From contig NZ_JABUXR010000015.1 of the NCBI RefSeq assembly GCF_014838745.1, positions 1-40,248 on the forward strand: a DNA stretch of 40,248 nucleotides. Reading direction: 5' to 3'. The stretch is from Limosilactobacillus urinaemulieris (GTDB taxonomy: Bacteria; Bacillota; Bacilli; Lactobacillales; Lactobacillaceae). Under the pieces are notes generated by a model that saw only the letters and a program-made list of their open reading frames with translations, did no database searches and had not been told where the DNA came from. The position numbers were made by a program, and so were the translations under genes. Shown here in pieces: positions 7,302 through 16,753 of this stretch (position 1 is its first letter; each line of letters opens with the position of its first letter).

Positions 7302-9527
7302 CTATTTAACTTTCTTCGCGATGAACAACCGACTGCTAAAGTCTGATGGATCCTTTTCAGGCTTCGTGCGGTCCATAATCCGTGGAACAAAGTAACCAGC
7401 ATTCATTAGTTCAGCTCCAGAGAAGCGCTCCTGACCGTCATTAACAGTGTAAGCAGCTTCTGGATCTAGGCCAGCAAAGTATACCCGAATGTAAGCTGGA
7501 TTAGCACCATTAAGGATTTGGAACCGGGCAAGAATTACCTCGCTCTGATCCCCACTTACTACTTGCCAGTCATAAACGTTATCACTTACAGTGTCTGGGT
7601 TATCAAGCCGATAGAATGTTCCAAATTGGAAGAGGTGCCGATACTGCTTGTAGAAAGCTACCTGCTTCTTAATTGTGGCTAGCTCATCTGCAGACATCTT
7701 GGTAATGTCTAATTCGTAACCAAAGTCACCAAAGTAAGCAACTGCTGCCCGAGTATCAAGCGATGTTAACCGACCGACTTGATCGTTTGGCACAGCTGAA
7801 ACATGGGCGCCCCACATATTCTGGGTATACCCGTATGAAGTGCCATCTTGAATCTTGATCCGTTCAACAGCATCAGTATCGTCACTGCACCAAGCTTGTG
7901 GAGCGTAGTACATCATCCCAAGGTCGAACCGACCACCACCAGAAGCACATGATTCAAAGAGGACCTTTGGAAAGGCCTCAGTTAACCGAGCATACAATTG
8001 GTAAACCCCAAGAATGTACCGGTGAGGGAATTCAGGCTGTTGGTCAGCAGGTAACTTTGCACCGTACATTTCAGTGATATTTCGGTTCATGTCCCACTTA
8101 ATGTAGTCGAGCTTCGTTTGTTTAATAATTGCACTCATATGCTCGAATAAGTAGTCAACAACCTCTTGCCGTGTCATATCAAGGACAAACTGGTTTCGGG
8201 CAGGAGTCCCTTGACGTCCGGGAGTTGCAATCATCCAATCAGGGTGCTTTTCATAAAGCTTACTATCAATCGAAACCATTTCTGGTTCAAACCAGAGGCC
8301 AAATTTCATTCCCTTGTCGTGAACTCGATCAGCAAAGCCGCTAATTCCATTGCTGAACTTCTTTTGGTCAACAAACCAGTCACCCAGACTAGACTTATCA
8401 TCATCACGGTGACCAAACCAACCATCATCAAGGACAAACATTTCGATCCCTAACTTATCTGCTTGATCAACAATCTTCATTAGCTTAGCTTCATTAAAGT
8501 CCATGAAAGTTGCTTCCCAATTGTTAATCAGAATTGGCCGATCTTGGTGGGCAAAATGCTGGTTAATCAGGTGATCTTGATAAAAGGCACCTAACTGCTG
8601 ACTCATTTGGTTAAGCCCGTTATCGGTATATGTCATCACGGCTTCTGGGGTTTGGAAGCTCTCCCCATTTGCTAACTTCCAGCCAAAGTCATCTGGATTA
8701 ATTCCTACTAGTACCCGAGTGGTGTCAAATTGGTCAACCTCAACCGAGTCAATGAAGTTGCCAGAATAAATAAAGTTAAACCCAAAGGCTGCTCCTTGAT
8801 GGTTATCAGTATGTGGTCGGGCTAAAGCAAAGAATGGGTTTTGTTGGTGGCTTGAAGCAACCCGTAAGCTACCAATACTTTGAATTCCAGAACGGAGTGG
8901 TGTCCGGATTAAGTGACGTTCACGAGCCCAGCTTCCTGAGAATTGAAGCATGTCATAATCATGATCTGGCAAATCTAATTGGAGACTGAGCGCCCGATCA
9001 AGGGTTACCGCTTCTTGGCCACGATTAATGAAGGTTGCACTCCGAACGATGACATCTTCTTTTTCAAAGACGGTGTAATGAAGTTGCAGAACAAGATTAG
9101 CTAACACATCCTTGAAGGTTACTGTCAGAGTTTGCGAATCATCACCCTGGTCATCAAATGCTGATGGCATGTTCTTAAATCGTTCCTTACCGTCCGCAAC
9201 TTCGTAACCGGTATATTCGAATTCTGAAGTTCGCGAACCATTTGGGTAGGTAATTTGGTAAGCAGGATAACGGTAATCTCCTTTTCCAAGGCCGGTATAC
9301 TCCTGTTTAATGAGTTCCAACTGGAAGTCGCCCTGGTCAACAGTTAACGTGTTTGTACAATCGTGTTCTTCACGACTGGCAAGGTTAGGATAATTCTTTT
9401 TTACAGGAATCCGGGGACCGTAATATAGTTGTCCCGCATTCCCATTTTCCAGAATTTTGAAGATATAACTTGTCTTTGCCGTTTGCAAATGGAATAACTT
9501 GTGCTCTTCATTAACGTGGATACTCAT
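7302..9527 (-). CDS. aga: Alpha-galactosidase, GH36
   Basis: Hydrolyses terminal alpha-1,6-galactose from melibiose, raffinose and stachyose; no signal peptide, so intracellular. The 741-residue length is typical of tetrameric bacterial GH36 enzymes. An N-terminal beta-sandwich is followed by the TIM barrel with FVLDDGWFG (about residue 365) and the nucleophile motif KWDMNR (about 477). Next come SCASGGGRFD (about 525) and the acid/base region CSDDTDA (about 548). The start has AAGGAG nine bases upstream. It is divergent from an AraC regulator; cre-like boxes lie between them. No sugar transporter adjoins it, so uptake must come from elsewhere. Confidence 0.96.
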   Translation of the reverse strand: MSIHVNEEHKLFHLQTAKTSYIFKILENGNAGQLYYGPRIPVKKNYPNLASREEHDCTNTLTVDQGDFQLELIKQEYTGLGKGDYRYPAYQITYPNGSRTSEFEYTGYEVADGKERFKNMPSAFDDQGDDSQTLTVTFKDVLANLVLQLHYTVFEKEDVIVRSATFINRGQEAVTLDRALSLQLDLPDHDYDMLQFSGSWARERHLIRTPLRSGIQSIGSLRVASSHQQNPFFALARPHTDNHQGAAFGFNFIYSGNFIDSVEVDQFDTTRVLVGINPDDFGWKLANGESFQTPEAVMTYTDNGLNQMSQQLGAFYQDHLINQHFAHQDRPILINNWEATFMDFNEAKLMKIVDQADKLGIEMFVLDDGWFGHRDDDKSSLGDWFVDQKKFSNGISGFADRVHDKGMKFGLWFEPEMVSIDSKLYEKHPDWMIATPGRQGTPARNQFVLDMTRQEVVDYLFEHMSAIIKQTKLDYIKWDMNRNITEMYGAKLPADQQPEFPHRYILGVYQLYARLTEAFPKVLFESCASGGGRFDLGMMYYAPQAWCSDDTDAVERIKIQDGTSYGYTQNMWGAHVSAVPNDQVGRLTSLDTRAAVAYFGDFGYELDITKMSADELATIKKQVAFYKQYRHLFQFGTFYRLDNPDTVSDNVYDWQVVSGDQSEVILARFQILNGANPAYIRVYFAGLDPEAAYTVNDGQERFSGAELMNAGYFVPRIMDRTKPEKDPSDFSSRLFIAKKVK

Positions 9528-9551
9528 TAGCGATAACTCCTTCAGATTTTT

Positions 9552-9565
9552 TGTAAGCCTTTACA
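9552..9565 (-). promoter_or_regulatory. cre-like site at the aga transcription start
   Basis: TGTAAAGGCTTACA on the minus strand differs at one position from the catabolite-responsive element consensus TGWAANCGNTNWCA. It lies just downstream of a TATAAT (9571-9576 complement), where CcpA would block aga transcription. Confidence 0.6.
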
Positions 9566-9625
9566 ATAAAATTATAACCTTATTTTACCTAAATCTCTAA
9601 TTGATTTATTAAAGATCACTCTATT

Positions 9626-9639
9626 TGTATCCGCTTACA
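9626..9639 (+). promoter_or_regulatory. Second cre-like site between aga and araC
   Basis: TGTATCCGCTTACA matches the cre consensus with one deviation. With the site at 9552 it suggests glucose repression of the galactoside genes. Confidence 0.55.
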
Positions 9640-9725
9640 ATGGTTTGATTCTATTGTATTGAAATTTTGTCAATTATGCCATGGCATTTCTATCGCAAAT
9701 AATGGCTTCCACAACCAAGAACAAA

Positions 9726-9755
9726 TTGACATGTTATTGTGCTAAATCGTATTAT
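9726..9755 (+). promoter_or_regulatory. Promoter of the AraC-type regulator
   Basis: TTGACA (9726-9731) and TATTAT (9750-9755) are separated by 18 bases. A second TATAAT directly follows. The ATG is 65 bases downstream. Confidence 0.55.
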
Positions 9756-9819
9756 TATAATTAATATTCACCAAATTTTGATTGACAAATAACCATGTTC
9801 TGGCAAAAGGGGAATTTCA

Positions 9820-10647
9820 ATGGACGATCATTATAAAAGTTTAACTGGAAAAAGTTTTGAAAGTAACATTCTGTTTATCGGTCAATATAACTGTCCTCCC
9901 AATTACTTTTTTCGGGGAAATAATGTCCGTGATAATTACGTCATCCACTATATCCAGGATGGTAAAGGAACTTTTTCATCCGCTAACCGGCCTGCGGTAA
10001 CCTTAAAAAAGGGTGATCTATTTATTCTACCGAAAGGAATCCCTTGCTTCTATCAAGCAGATGGGCAAGACCCTTGGAAGTATTTTTGGATCGGTATTTC
10101 TGGAACTAAAATCAAAACGATGCTTGCTGGGTCTGAGCTGAATAAAAAGCGCTATTTACGCCAAGTTCAAGGGAGCCACTTTTATACCACTCTCCGTCAT
10201 TTGCTTTCAACTTTAAAAAAGTCAAGTTCACTTGCTAATGATATTTTAGTGGAAGCTCTCACCTACCAAATGTTCTACTACCTTGTAACCGAATATCCCA
10301 ATAAGGCTCCTCATACCAGTACCAAAGCACAACAGCAGCTTCAACTTGCTAATTACTATTTAAGAGAACACTACCAGAACTCTACATGTAATATTGAAGA
10401 CCTCTGTCACCACCTCAACATTTCACGAAGTTACTTATACACCCTCTTCAAAACTCAAATGAACGTTTCACCGCAAAAATTCCTCCTTCGTCTGCGAATG
10501 GAGGATGCCAAGCAACAATTAAAAAACACGAATGAATCAATTCAAACTATTGCTCATCGTGTTGGCTATAAAGATGAATTTACCTTCTCTAAGGCCTTCA
10601 AGCGGTATAGTGGTTTCAGCCCAAGTTTGTATCGGTTAGGACTATAA
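9820..10647 (+). CDS. AraC-family regulator of alpha-galactoside use
   Basis: Transcription regulator with an N-terminal cupin sugar-binding domain (about residues 20-150; GKGTF near 48, KGDLFILPKGIPCFY near 67). A C-terminal pair of helix-turn-helix motifs follows (about residues 170-275; LNISRSYLYTLFK and the signature AHRVGYKDEFTFSKAFKRYS). The length of 275 is normal for the MsmR/RafR group. GGGG precedes the ATG by about seven bases. Divergent placement beside aga suggests it activates that gene in response to raffinose or melibiose; this is an inference from position. Confidence 0.9.
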   Translation: MDDHYKSLTGKSFESNILFIGQYNCPPNYFFRGNNVRDNYVIHYIQDGKGTFSSANRPAVTLKKGDLFILPKGIPCFYQADGQDPWKYFWIGISGTKIKTMLAGSELNKKRYLRQVQGSHFYTTLRHLLSTLKKSSSLANDILVEALTYQMFYYLVTEYPNKAPHTSTKAQQQLQLANYYLREHYQNSTCNIEDLCHHLNISRSYLYTLFKTQMNVSPQKFLLRLRMEDAKQQLKNTNESIQTIAHRVGYKDEFTFSKAFKRYSGFSPSLYRLGL

Positions 10648-10660
10648 TTTAACTAATTTC

Positions 10661-10703
10661 ATAAATAAAAATGGACTGGGAATTCCAGTCCATTTTTATT
10701 TAT
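10661..10703. terminator. Bidirectional terminator after araC
   Basis: Perfect 19-bp stem (10661-10679 with 10685-10703), five-base loop, with T runs on both strands. It also serves as the end point for minus-strand transcription coming from ndk through the repeat. Confidence 0.9.
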
Positions 10704-10734
10704 GAAGATTTTTGTGAAATTATCAGATTAGCTA

Positions 10735-10952
10735 ATGGTTTAGGCAACCGAGTCAAAGCGTGCATGTTCTAATGCAGCAGAGTCTAGATCTGCTCGCCAG
10801 GAACTTGCTAGAGCTAACAATTTAGACAACCGAGTCAAGATCCGCTCGTCGTGACCGCAACTTCCGCCTAGCTATCCCGTCCTTGATTGTAAACAATCAT
10901 CGTCCGGGATTTTCTAGTGCTCAGTTGCTAGTTCGTCACGACTCGCACTCTA
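10735..10952 (-). repeat. Composite hairpin repeat, copy 2 (after ndk)
   Basis: On the minus strand it begins TAGAGTGCGAG, and the TAG is the ndk stop codon. The long module has outer arms GTCGTGAC/GTCACGAC (10935-10942 and 10848-10855), a compensated variant of those in copies 1, 3 and 5. The short module has lost its central hairpin. Only its flanks remain at about 10790-10845, followed by a further end-type sequence up to 10735. Confidence 0.85.
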
Positions 10953-11390
10953 GCCCTGTGTAAATTCAAATTCTGGGAACCAGATTTTGATTTCTTTAGT
11001 AGCAGAGGAAGGTTCATCGGAAGTGTGAACAATATTCCGGAGGTTACCATCTGGCCATTCACGACCGTAGTCACCACGAATAGTTCCCCATTCAGCTTCA
11101 ACTGGGTTTGTAGCACCAGCCATATTGTGAATTGCCTTGATAACATTGGTTCCAGAAACAACAATTCCCACGATTGGCCCTTCTGTCATGTATTCAAGCA
11201 ATTCAGGGAAGAATGGCTTATCAACCTTATCAGCATAGTGTTGGCGAAGTAATTCTTCAGTTGGTTGAATCATCTTTAAGGCTTCAATCTTGTAGCCCTT
11301 TCGTTCAATTCGGGTAATAATTTCCCCAATATGGCGGGTCTTAACACCATCGGGTTTTACTAAAACTAATGTGTATTCGTCTTTTACCAT
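10950..11390 (-). CDS. ndk: Nucleoside diphosphate kinase
   Basis: Transfers the gamma phosphate of ATP to nucleoside diphosphates, balancing NTP and dNTP pools. The phosphate-binding start TLVLVKPDGV, GTIRGDYG and the active-site histidine in NIVHTSDE (more often NIVHGSD) are present. I choose ATG 11390, giving 146 residues, since GGAG lies nine bases before it; an in-frame extension to 11408 lacks support. The TAG stop is shared with the first bases of the composite repeat. A partial cre-like GAAAAGCGCTTTCA lies at about 11452-11465 upstream. Confidence 0.95.
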   Translation of the reverse strand: MVKDEYTLVLVKPDGVKTRHIGEIITRIERKGYKIEALKMIQPTEELLRQHYADKVDKPFFPELLEYMTEGPIVGIVVSGTNVIKAIHNMAGATNPVEAEWGTIRGDYGREWPDGNLRNIVHTSDEPSSATKEIKIWFPEFEFTQG

Positions 11391-11514
11391 GGCGAAACAT
11401 CTCCTCACATATCAATCTAACATACCTAGACTAACATAAGTCAATTTATAATGAAAGCGCTTTTCCAATTATTTTACTACTCTTTTACCTAATTAATTCA
11501 TGTTCAATCGTTAG

Positions 11515-13789
11515 CTAGCGACTGGCTTTTTCATTAATTGCAGCACTTACTTGTCCATTACTAATCATCGTCAGATCATGCATCGCTCGAGTAGCCATTG
11601 TATAGAGCATTCCAATTTCATCGGTTCCTTTAAGGTTTGCTTGCGAAACATCGTAGGCAATCACTGAATCAAATTCAAGTCCCTTAGCCAGATAAACGGG
11701 AAGAACTAAGATCCCGCTCGGCAGTTCTGTATCGTTCATATCCAGCAAATGAACATTGGAAAATTGACGACGTAACTGACGGTAGGCTTGCTGGGCTTGC
11801 TCCTGATTCTTCGTAAGAACCGCAACTGTTTCATATTGTTCATAATACTTTTCAACACTGTCTTGTAGTGCCTGTTCAACAGCATTAACTGAAGAACGAA
11901 CCAGAAGCGCTGGTCGTTGTCCATGACGAGTAAATGACATTATCCGATCGCCATCCGGCAGCAATGCTTTAGCAAAGTCCGTAATTTCCTTTGTCGATCT
12001 GTAGCTCCGTCGTAACGAAATTAGATTAGGATGTTTACTTACTTAGGCGTTCCAATAATTGCTCTGGTAGCTCTAGCGGCTTAAATAATGCCTGTTCGCT
12101 ATCACCAAGGACGGTAAACTTTGCTCCGGGAAAAGCATGCCGAAGATAGATCATCATGGCCACTGAATAGTCCTGCATCTCATCTACAAAGACATACTTA
12201 AATGAGTGATTCTGTCCAGTCCCCATCAATAGATCCCGCAAGTACATCAGCGGGGCCGCATGCATCATTTCCAACCGGTGCATTTCTAATTCATTGCTAT
12301 AATTAGCAATCATCCGTTGCCATTCTTCCCGATGAATCTCTTTGGGCAGTGATAACTGTCGCAGCCAATTTGCATACTGACTATAAACATCAATAAAATA
12401 GTCATTATAAATTGCGTCAGCGACAATTCTTAACCGTCGCTTTGCCCAACGATATGCAAGGTAAGCGTATTGCTCATCTTCATCCCGAAAGTCGTCAATC
12501 GTCTTTTTCCCGTATAAATTATGAAGTTGTTGAGTATCAAGGCTATCAAGTTCCTTAGCTACCCAGTCCTTTTTTGCTTCTTCTTTTACTCGTCGCTGAA
12601 GTTCCCGGATTAATTTATTCTTTAACTGAACCATTCGATTAGCGGCCTTCATTGCATTTGGCTGTTCTTGATAGAGTTCTTGAATATGCTCAGCAGTGAA
12701 AAAGACCCGTCCTTCAAAAGTAATATTACTAAATTGAAGCTGCTCATCCATTAGATGGCTTGCATATCGATGAATATCATTCATTGCTGTTTGACTTTCT
12801 AAAAAGTTAGCAATTCGTCGATCCTGCTTCGATGCCCGTTGACGCTTTTCATACCTCTCAAAAATATTTTCTACTTGTAAGCCCTCAAACCGTCGCCGAA
12901 TGAACCCTGACATCGTCACTTGACGCATGTTTCGTTCCCCAAGGCTCGGTAAAACTTGGGAAATGTAGTGGCTAAAGAGGCGGTTAGGACTAAAGAGAAC
13001 AATCTGATCGGCATTCAATGCGGTCCGACTATGGTAAAGGAGGTAGGCAATCCGTTGTAAAACCGCTGAAGTTTTCCCCGATCCGGCAACCCCTTGTACT
13101 AGCAAAAGATCACTATGGGTATCGCGAATAATATCATTTTGTTCCTGCTGGATCGTTGCAACGATATTATGCATGTATTGATCATTTTGCTCACCAAGAG
13201 CAGCCTGGAGCAATTCATCCCCCACCGTTTCATTGGTATCAAACATGTTAACGATCTGCCCATCCTTAATAGTAAATTGGTGTTTCTTAATTAAGACCGT
13301 TTCTCGAATTCCATTCGGTGTTTCATACCGCACCTCACCTAACGTTCCGTTGTAGTAAACACCCGAAATTGGTGCTCGCCAATCATAAATGAGAAAAGCA
13401 GTTTTATCATCGTTCATTAGCGAGGCCGTTCCAATATATAATGTTTCCGGCTTATTCTTACCGGGATCTTGAATATCAATCCTCCCGAAATATGGTATCC
13501 GCTTAAGATTTTGCAGTGTCTTTAACTGTCGGCGAAGAATCGTTTCACTTTCGGCCGCACGTGATACCAACTGCCGCTGCTGTTCAATCATTGCGCGTGA
13601 TTCTGCAATATCGTCAATTTCATACCGGTTAATTGAGGCATTTTCACTGTAATTCTTTTCAACTGCTCGAGTTTCTTTGTGAGCATCAGCGAGCGCCTTC
13701 TTAGTTTCAGCTATTTGCTTGTCGATCTGCTTCATTACTAAATCAACCCGTTGCTGCTCCATGTGTCGTTCCTGTTCTTCGTTGTTCAC
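11515..13789 (-). pseudogene. helD: HelD-type helicase (RNA polymerase recycling), frame-broken
   Basis: UvrD-like superfamily 1 ATPase of the HelD group, which in Bacillus removes stalled RNA polymerase from DNA. An N-terminal coiled coil (about residues 1-90) is followed by YDWRAPISGVYY, Walker A in GVAGSGKTS (about 245) and Walker B in FVDEMQD (about 545). Translation from GTG 13789 (GAGGAG nine bases upstream) stops at 12035 after LERLSK. Removing one copy of a 4-bp tandem repeat (AGTAAGTA at 12036-12044 complement) restores the frame through HPNLISLRRSYRST. It then continues into the remaining motifs, including VIAYDVSQA and MATRAMHD, down to 11515. The whole would be about 757 residues, the normal HelD size. 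Confidence 0.88.
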
Positions 13790-13831
13790 ACAAAAGCCTC
13801 CTCTAAATCAGTTTAACTATTGTAACACTAT

Positions 13832-15376
13832 TTAATCGTCCCCATGAAGCGAAACAAGTTCACTCTGGAGATTAGCGATTGTCGGGTAAGCCGGAGCCAA
13901 TAGTTTTTCAACCTGACGGAATACGGGGAAGAGTTGCTTATAAACCGCAACTGCTTGTGGTTGTGGATCATATTTTGTTTTCTCACCAAGATAATTGGTT
14001 ACAACATCATAACTACCGGCAAGACCAGTACTTTGCATTACCAAAATAGCTGCCCCAAGACATCCTGATTCAAAGGAAATTGGGACATTAACCTGGCAAT
14101 CTAAAATATCTGCCAGCATTTGGCGCCAAACCTTCGACCGAGCAAAGCCACCTGTAGCCGTAACTGATTGCGGTTTTCCCACTAGCTTAGTCACCGTCTC
14201 AAAGACACTCGCAATATTAAAGCTAATCCCCTCAAGAACTGCCCGAAGCATGTCGGCACGGGTATGTAGTGCAGTCAGGCCAAAGAAATCGCCCCGAGCA
14301 TTTGCGTCCCAAATCGGTGCCCGTTCACCTCCTAAATAAGGATGGAATAACAGGCCGTGGCTTCCGGTCGGGGTTCCCTCAATTATCCGGTTAGCTAGTG
14401 TATAACGATCGACTTGTTCATTCTCTAAAGCCCCTTGATCAATTAAGTGGTGCACCGCCCATTGAAAAACATCTCCACCATTATTTAACGGGCCACCAAC
14501 AATCCAGTGCTTTTTGTCCACCATGTAGCAAAATAATCGCCCTTGTGGATCAATCACTGGTCGATCTGTAATTACCCGGACAGCGGCTGATGTTCCAATC
14601 GTAATGGCAACTTGATTAGGCTTAATTGCGCCAACGCCAATGTTAGAAAGGGCGCCATCAAAAGCACCATATATAAACGGCGTGCTGCGTGGGACATCCA
14701 TTTTCTGGCATTCGCTTTCCACCATCACCGTCTCTCGGGAAGTTGGCTCAGTGATAATTGGTAATTGCTTCTCACTAATTCCCGCCAATTTTAGAGCAGT
14801 TTGGTCCCACTTTCCGGTATGAATATCCAACAACCCCGTACAACTTGCGACAGAAAGATCAACCTTGAACTTCCTAAATAAGCGCCAAAAGATGTACGAT
14901 TTAATATCTGCCACATGCTGCATTTGGCGAAAACGCTCCGGTTGTTCACGTCTAATCCAGATTAACTTAGCTAAGGGCGTCATCGGGTGGATTGGCGTTC
15001 CCGTCGTCTGATAAAGCTGCTTTTCTTCTGGTGTCCCTTTCAATTTCAAGGCATCTTGACGGGCCCGGGTATCAGCCCAGGTAATAATTCTGGTCAAAGG
15101 ATGATAATGCTCGTCAAGCAACAGCAAGCTTTGATTAGCTGTCGAAAAAGCAACGCCAAGTAGTTGTCCCGTTTTTAAATTCGCCCGATGAGTTGCCGCC
15201 CGGATCACCGTTTCAACGGCTTGAAGGATTTCTTCTGGATCCTGCTCCGCCATTCCCTGGGGGTCACGGTAAATGGGATAATTCTTAATAAAATGGCCAA
15301 TGATCGTTGCATTTTCATCATACAACACTGCTTTCGTCGCGGTTGTGCCAACGTCAACCCCAATTAGATACTTCAT
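13832..15376 (-). CDS. gntK: Gluconate kinase, FGGY family
   Basis: Phosphorylates gluconate to 6-phosphogluconate, which enters the phosphoketolase pathway. The N-terminal ATPase motif GVDVGTTATKAVLYD and the FGGY C-terminal signature region (GGERAPIWDANARG, then ATGGFARSKVWRQML) are both present; about 514 residues, normal. I choose ATG 15376 (MKYLIGVDVG): AGAGGG lies nine bases upstream, whereas the in-frame ATG at 15385 abuts that site. No gluconate permease adjoins it; a proton antiporter gene precedes it on the same strand. Related FGGY sugars cannot be fully excluded, but resemblance is strongest to GntK. Confidence 0.88.
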   Translation of the reverse strand: MKYLIGVDVGTTATKAVLYDENATIIGHFIKNYPIYRDPQGMAEQDPEEILQAVETVIRAATHRANLKTGQLLGVAFSTANQSLLLLDEHYHPLTRIITWADTRARQDALKLKGTPEEKQLYQTTGTPIHPMTPLAKLIWIRREQPERFRQMQHVADIKSYIFWRLFRKFKVDLSVASCTGLLDIHTGKWDQTALKLAGISEKQLPIITEPTSRETVMVESECQKMDVPRSTPFIYGAFDGALSNIGVGAIKPNQVAITIGTSAAVRVITDRPVIDPQGRLFCYMVDKKHWIVGGPLNNGGDVFQWAVHHLIDQGALENEQVDRYTLANRIIEGTPTGSHGLLFHPYLGGERAPIWDANARGDFFGLTALHTRADMLRAVLEGISFNIASVFETVTKLVGKPQSVTATGGFARSKVWRQMLADILDCQVNVPISFESGCLGAAILVMQSTGLAGSYDVVTNYLGEKTKYDPQPQAVAVYKQLFPVFRQVEKLLAPAYPTIANLQSELVSLHGDD

Positions 15377-15399
15377 TATTTTCATCCCTCTCAGCATTC

Positions 15400-15439
15400 A
15401 AAGGAGGTCGGCAAATTTTACTTCTCACCGACCTCCTTT
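15400..15439 (-). terminator. 12-bp hairpin between antiporter and gntK
   Basis: Arms AAAGGAGGTCGG (15400-15411) and CCGACCTCCTTT (15428-15439) are perfectly complementary. On the minus strand no long T run follows, so termination may be weak. The stem contains a complete Shine-Dalgarno core and its complement. Confidence 0.5.
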
Positions 15440-15453
15440 ATTCATAAAATATT

Positions 15454-16617
15454 TTATTCAGTAACTTCATTTGCTTTCACTAAAGCATGTTTCAAAATAA
15501 ATGGTGCTAAAACGGTTGCCACAATAATTACCGTAATTACATCAGAATAATACATTGATGACAAAAGATGCGCCTGATAGCCGATTTGCGCAGTGATTAG
15601 TGCCATCTCACCCCGGGCAATCATTCCGCTACCAACAACATATGAACTGTTAAAGTTGAATCCCGAAAGATAAGCTCCGGCACCACACCCGACTAGCTTA
15701 GTCAGGCAGGCAAGAATCGTCATCACAATCACAAAAACAAATGACTCATCTAGTCGGTCGATTCGCATGTTTAAACCGACACTCACAAAGAATAACGGAA
15801 TAAACATTGCATAGCCAATTGGAATAAAGCTTCGGTTAATCGTTTCTTTCCGGTGAGTATTAGCAACAGCGATCCCGGCAAAGAAAGAGCCAACCGCCCC
15901 ACTTAAACCGACATAATCGGCAATTGCTGCCATCCCTAAACAAATAATCATTGCCATAACGGAAGGTGACGCCACCGTTAACAGCCGTTCGCTAAGGTGC
16001 ATCATGTATGGAGCAAGCCATTTAACAACCAAATAAGTTCCACCAAAGAACAGGACCTGGAGGATCAAGACTGCCCATAACGGCTGACCCCCAGTTTTCC
16101 CTTCAGCTTGGTTAACCACACTAATCATGATACTTAAAAGGATCACGCCAATAATATCATCAGCCACAGCGGCACCTAAAATCGTTGCCCCCTCGCGACT
16201 ATCCAACCGCTTGAATTCCCGAAGGACCGCAACTGAGATACTCACTGAAGTTGCGGAAAAGATAACCCCGATAAAAATTGACTCAAGGGTTGTGAACCCA
16301 AAAAAGTAACTCGCAGGAGCCATAATTGCAATTGGAACTACAACACCAACAATTGCTACAACCACTGCCGGTTTAAGGTATTTTTTCAGTAACGAAAGGT
16401 CACTTTCCAAGCCAGCAATGAACATTAAAATAATTACCCCAATTTCTTGAAACTCGTTCATCATTGAATTGAGATGGACCCAGTTTAGTAGTGCTGGTCC
16501 CGCAATAATTCCAACCAGAATTTGACCAATAACTTCCGGGATTTCGACCCGGCGACAAAGGTGCGCTACTAATTGAGTTGCCAGCAATAATCCCGCCAGC
16601 GTTGCAATAAATTCCAT
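15454..16617 (-). CDS. Cation/proton antiporter, CPA2 family
   Basis: Integral membrane exchanger of the KefB/NapA type moving Na+ or K+ against H+, for pH and salt balance. About 12 hydrophobic segments span the 387 residues. Family features include EVIGQILVGIIAGP near the start, FIAGLESDL near residue 70, ADDIIGVILL near residue 150 with the paired Asp of the ion site, and ARGEMALI near residue 340. No C-terminal TrkA-N domain is present. I choose ATG 16617 because GGAGG lies seven bases upstream; a longer frame exists but lacks a ribosome site. The ion specificity cannot be judged. Confidence 0.9.
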   Translation of the reverse strand: MEFIATLAGLLLATQLVAHLCRRVEIPEVIGQILVGIIAGPALLNWVHLNSMMNEFQEIGVIILMFIAGLESDLSLLKKYLKPAVVVAIVGVVVPIAIMAPASYFFGFTTLESIFIGVIFSATSVSISVAVLREFKRLDSREGATILGAAVADDIIGVILLSIMISVVNQAEGKTGGQPLWAVLILQVLFFGGTYLVVKWLAPYMMHLSERLLTVASPSVMAMIICLGMAAIADYVGLSGAVGSFFAGIAVANTHRKETINRSFIPIGYAMFIPLFFVSVGLNMRIDRLDESFVFVIVMTILACLTKLVGCGAGAYLSGFNFNSSYVVGSGMIARGEMALITAQIGYQAHLLSSMYYSDVITVIIVATVLAPFILKHALVKANEVTE

Positions 16618-16697
16618 TAAAAGACCTCCGTTCCTGCTCATGCCTAATTAAAACCATATTGTACCATATTAGACCTTATGATACCGTTCCTTTAGGA

Positions 16698-16726
16698 TTG
16701 TGAATGGATCCCGAAAAGAATATAAT
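16698..16726 (+). promoter_or_regulatory. Promoter of the ClC gene
   Basis: TTGTGA (16698-16703) and TATAAT (16721-16726) are separated by the optimal 17 bases, 28 bases before the ATG. Confidence 0.75.
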
Positions 16727-16753
16727 TGGGGCGTGTAGATTGGAAGTGAGGAA

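Noticed and set aside
11452-11465. cre site for ndk
   Set aside because: The core AAGCGCTT is present but two consensus positions fail and catabolite control of ndk would be unexpected; kept only as a remark.
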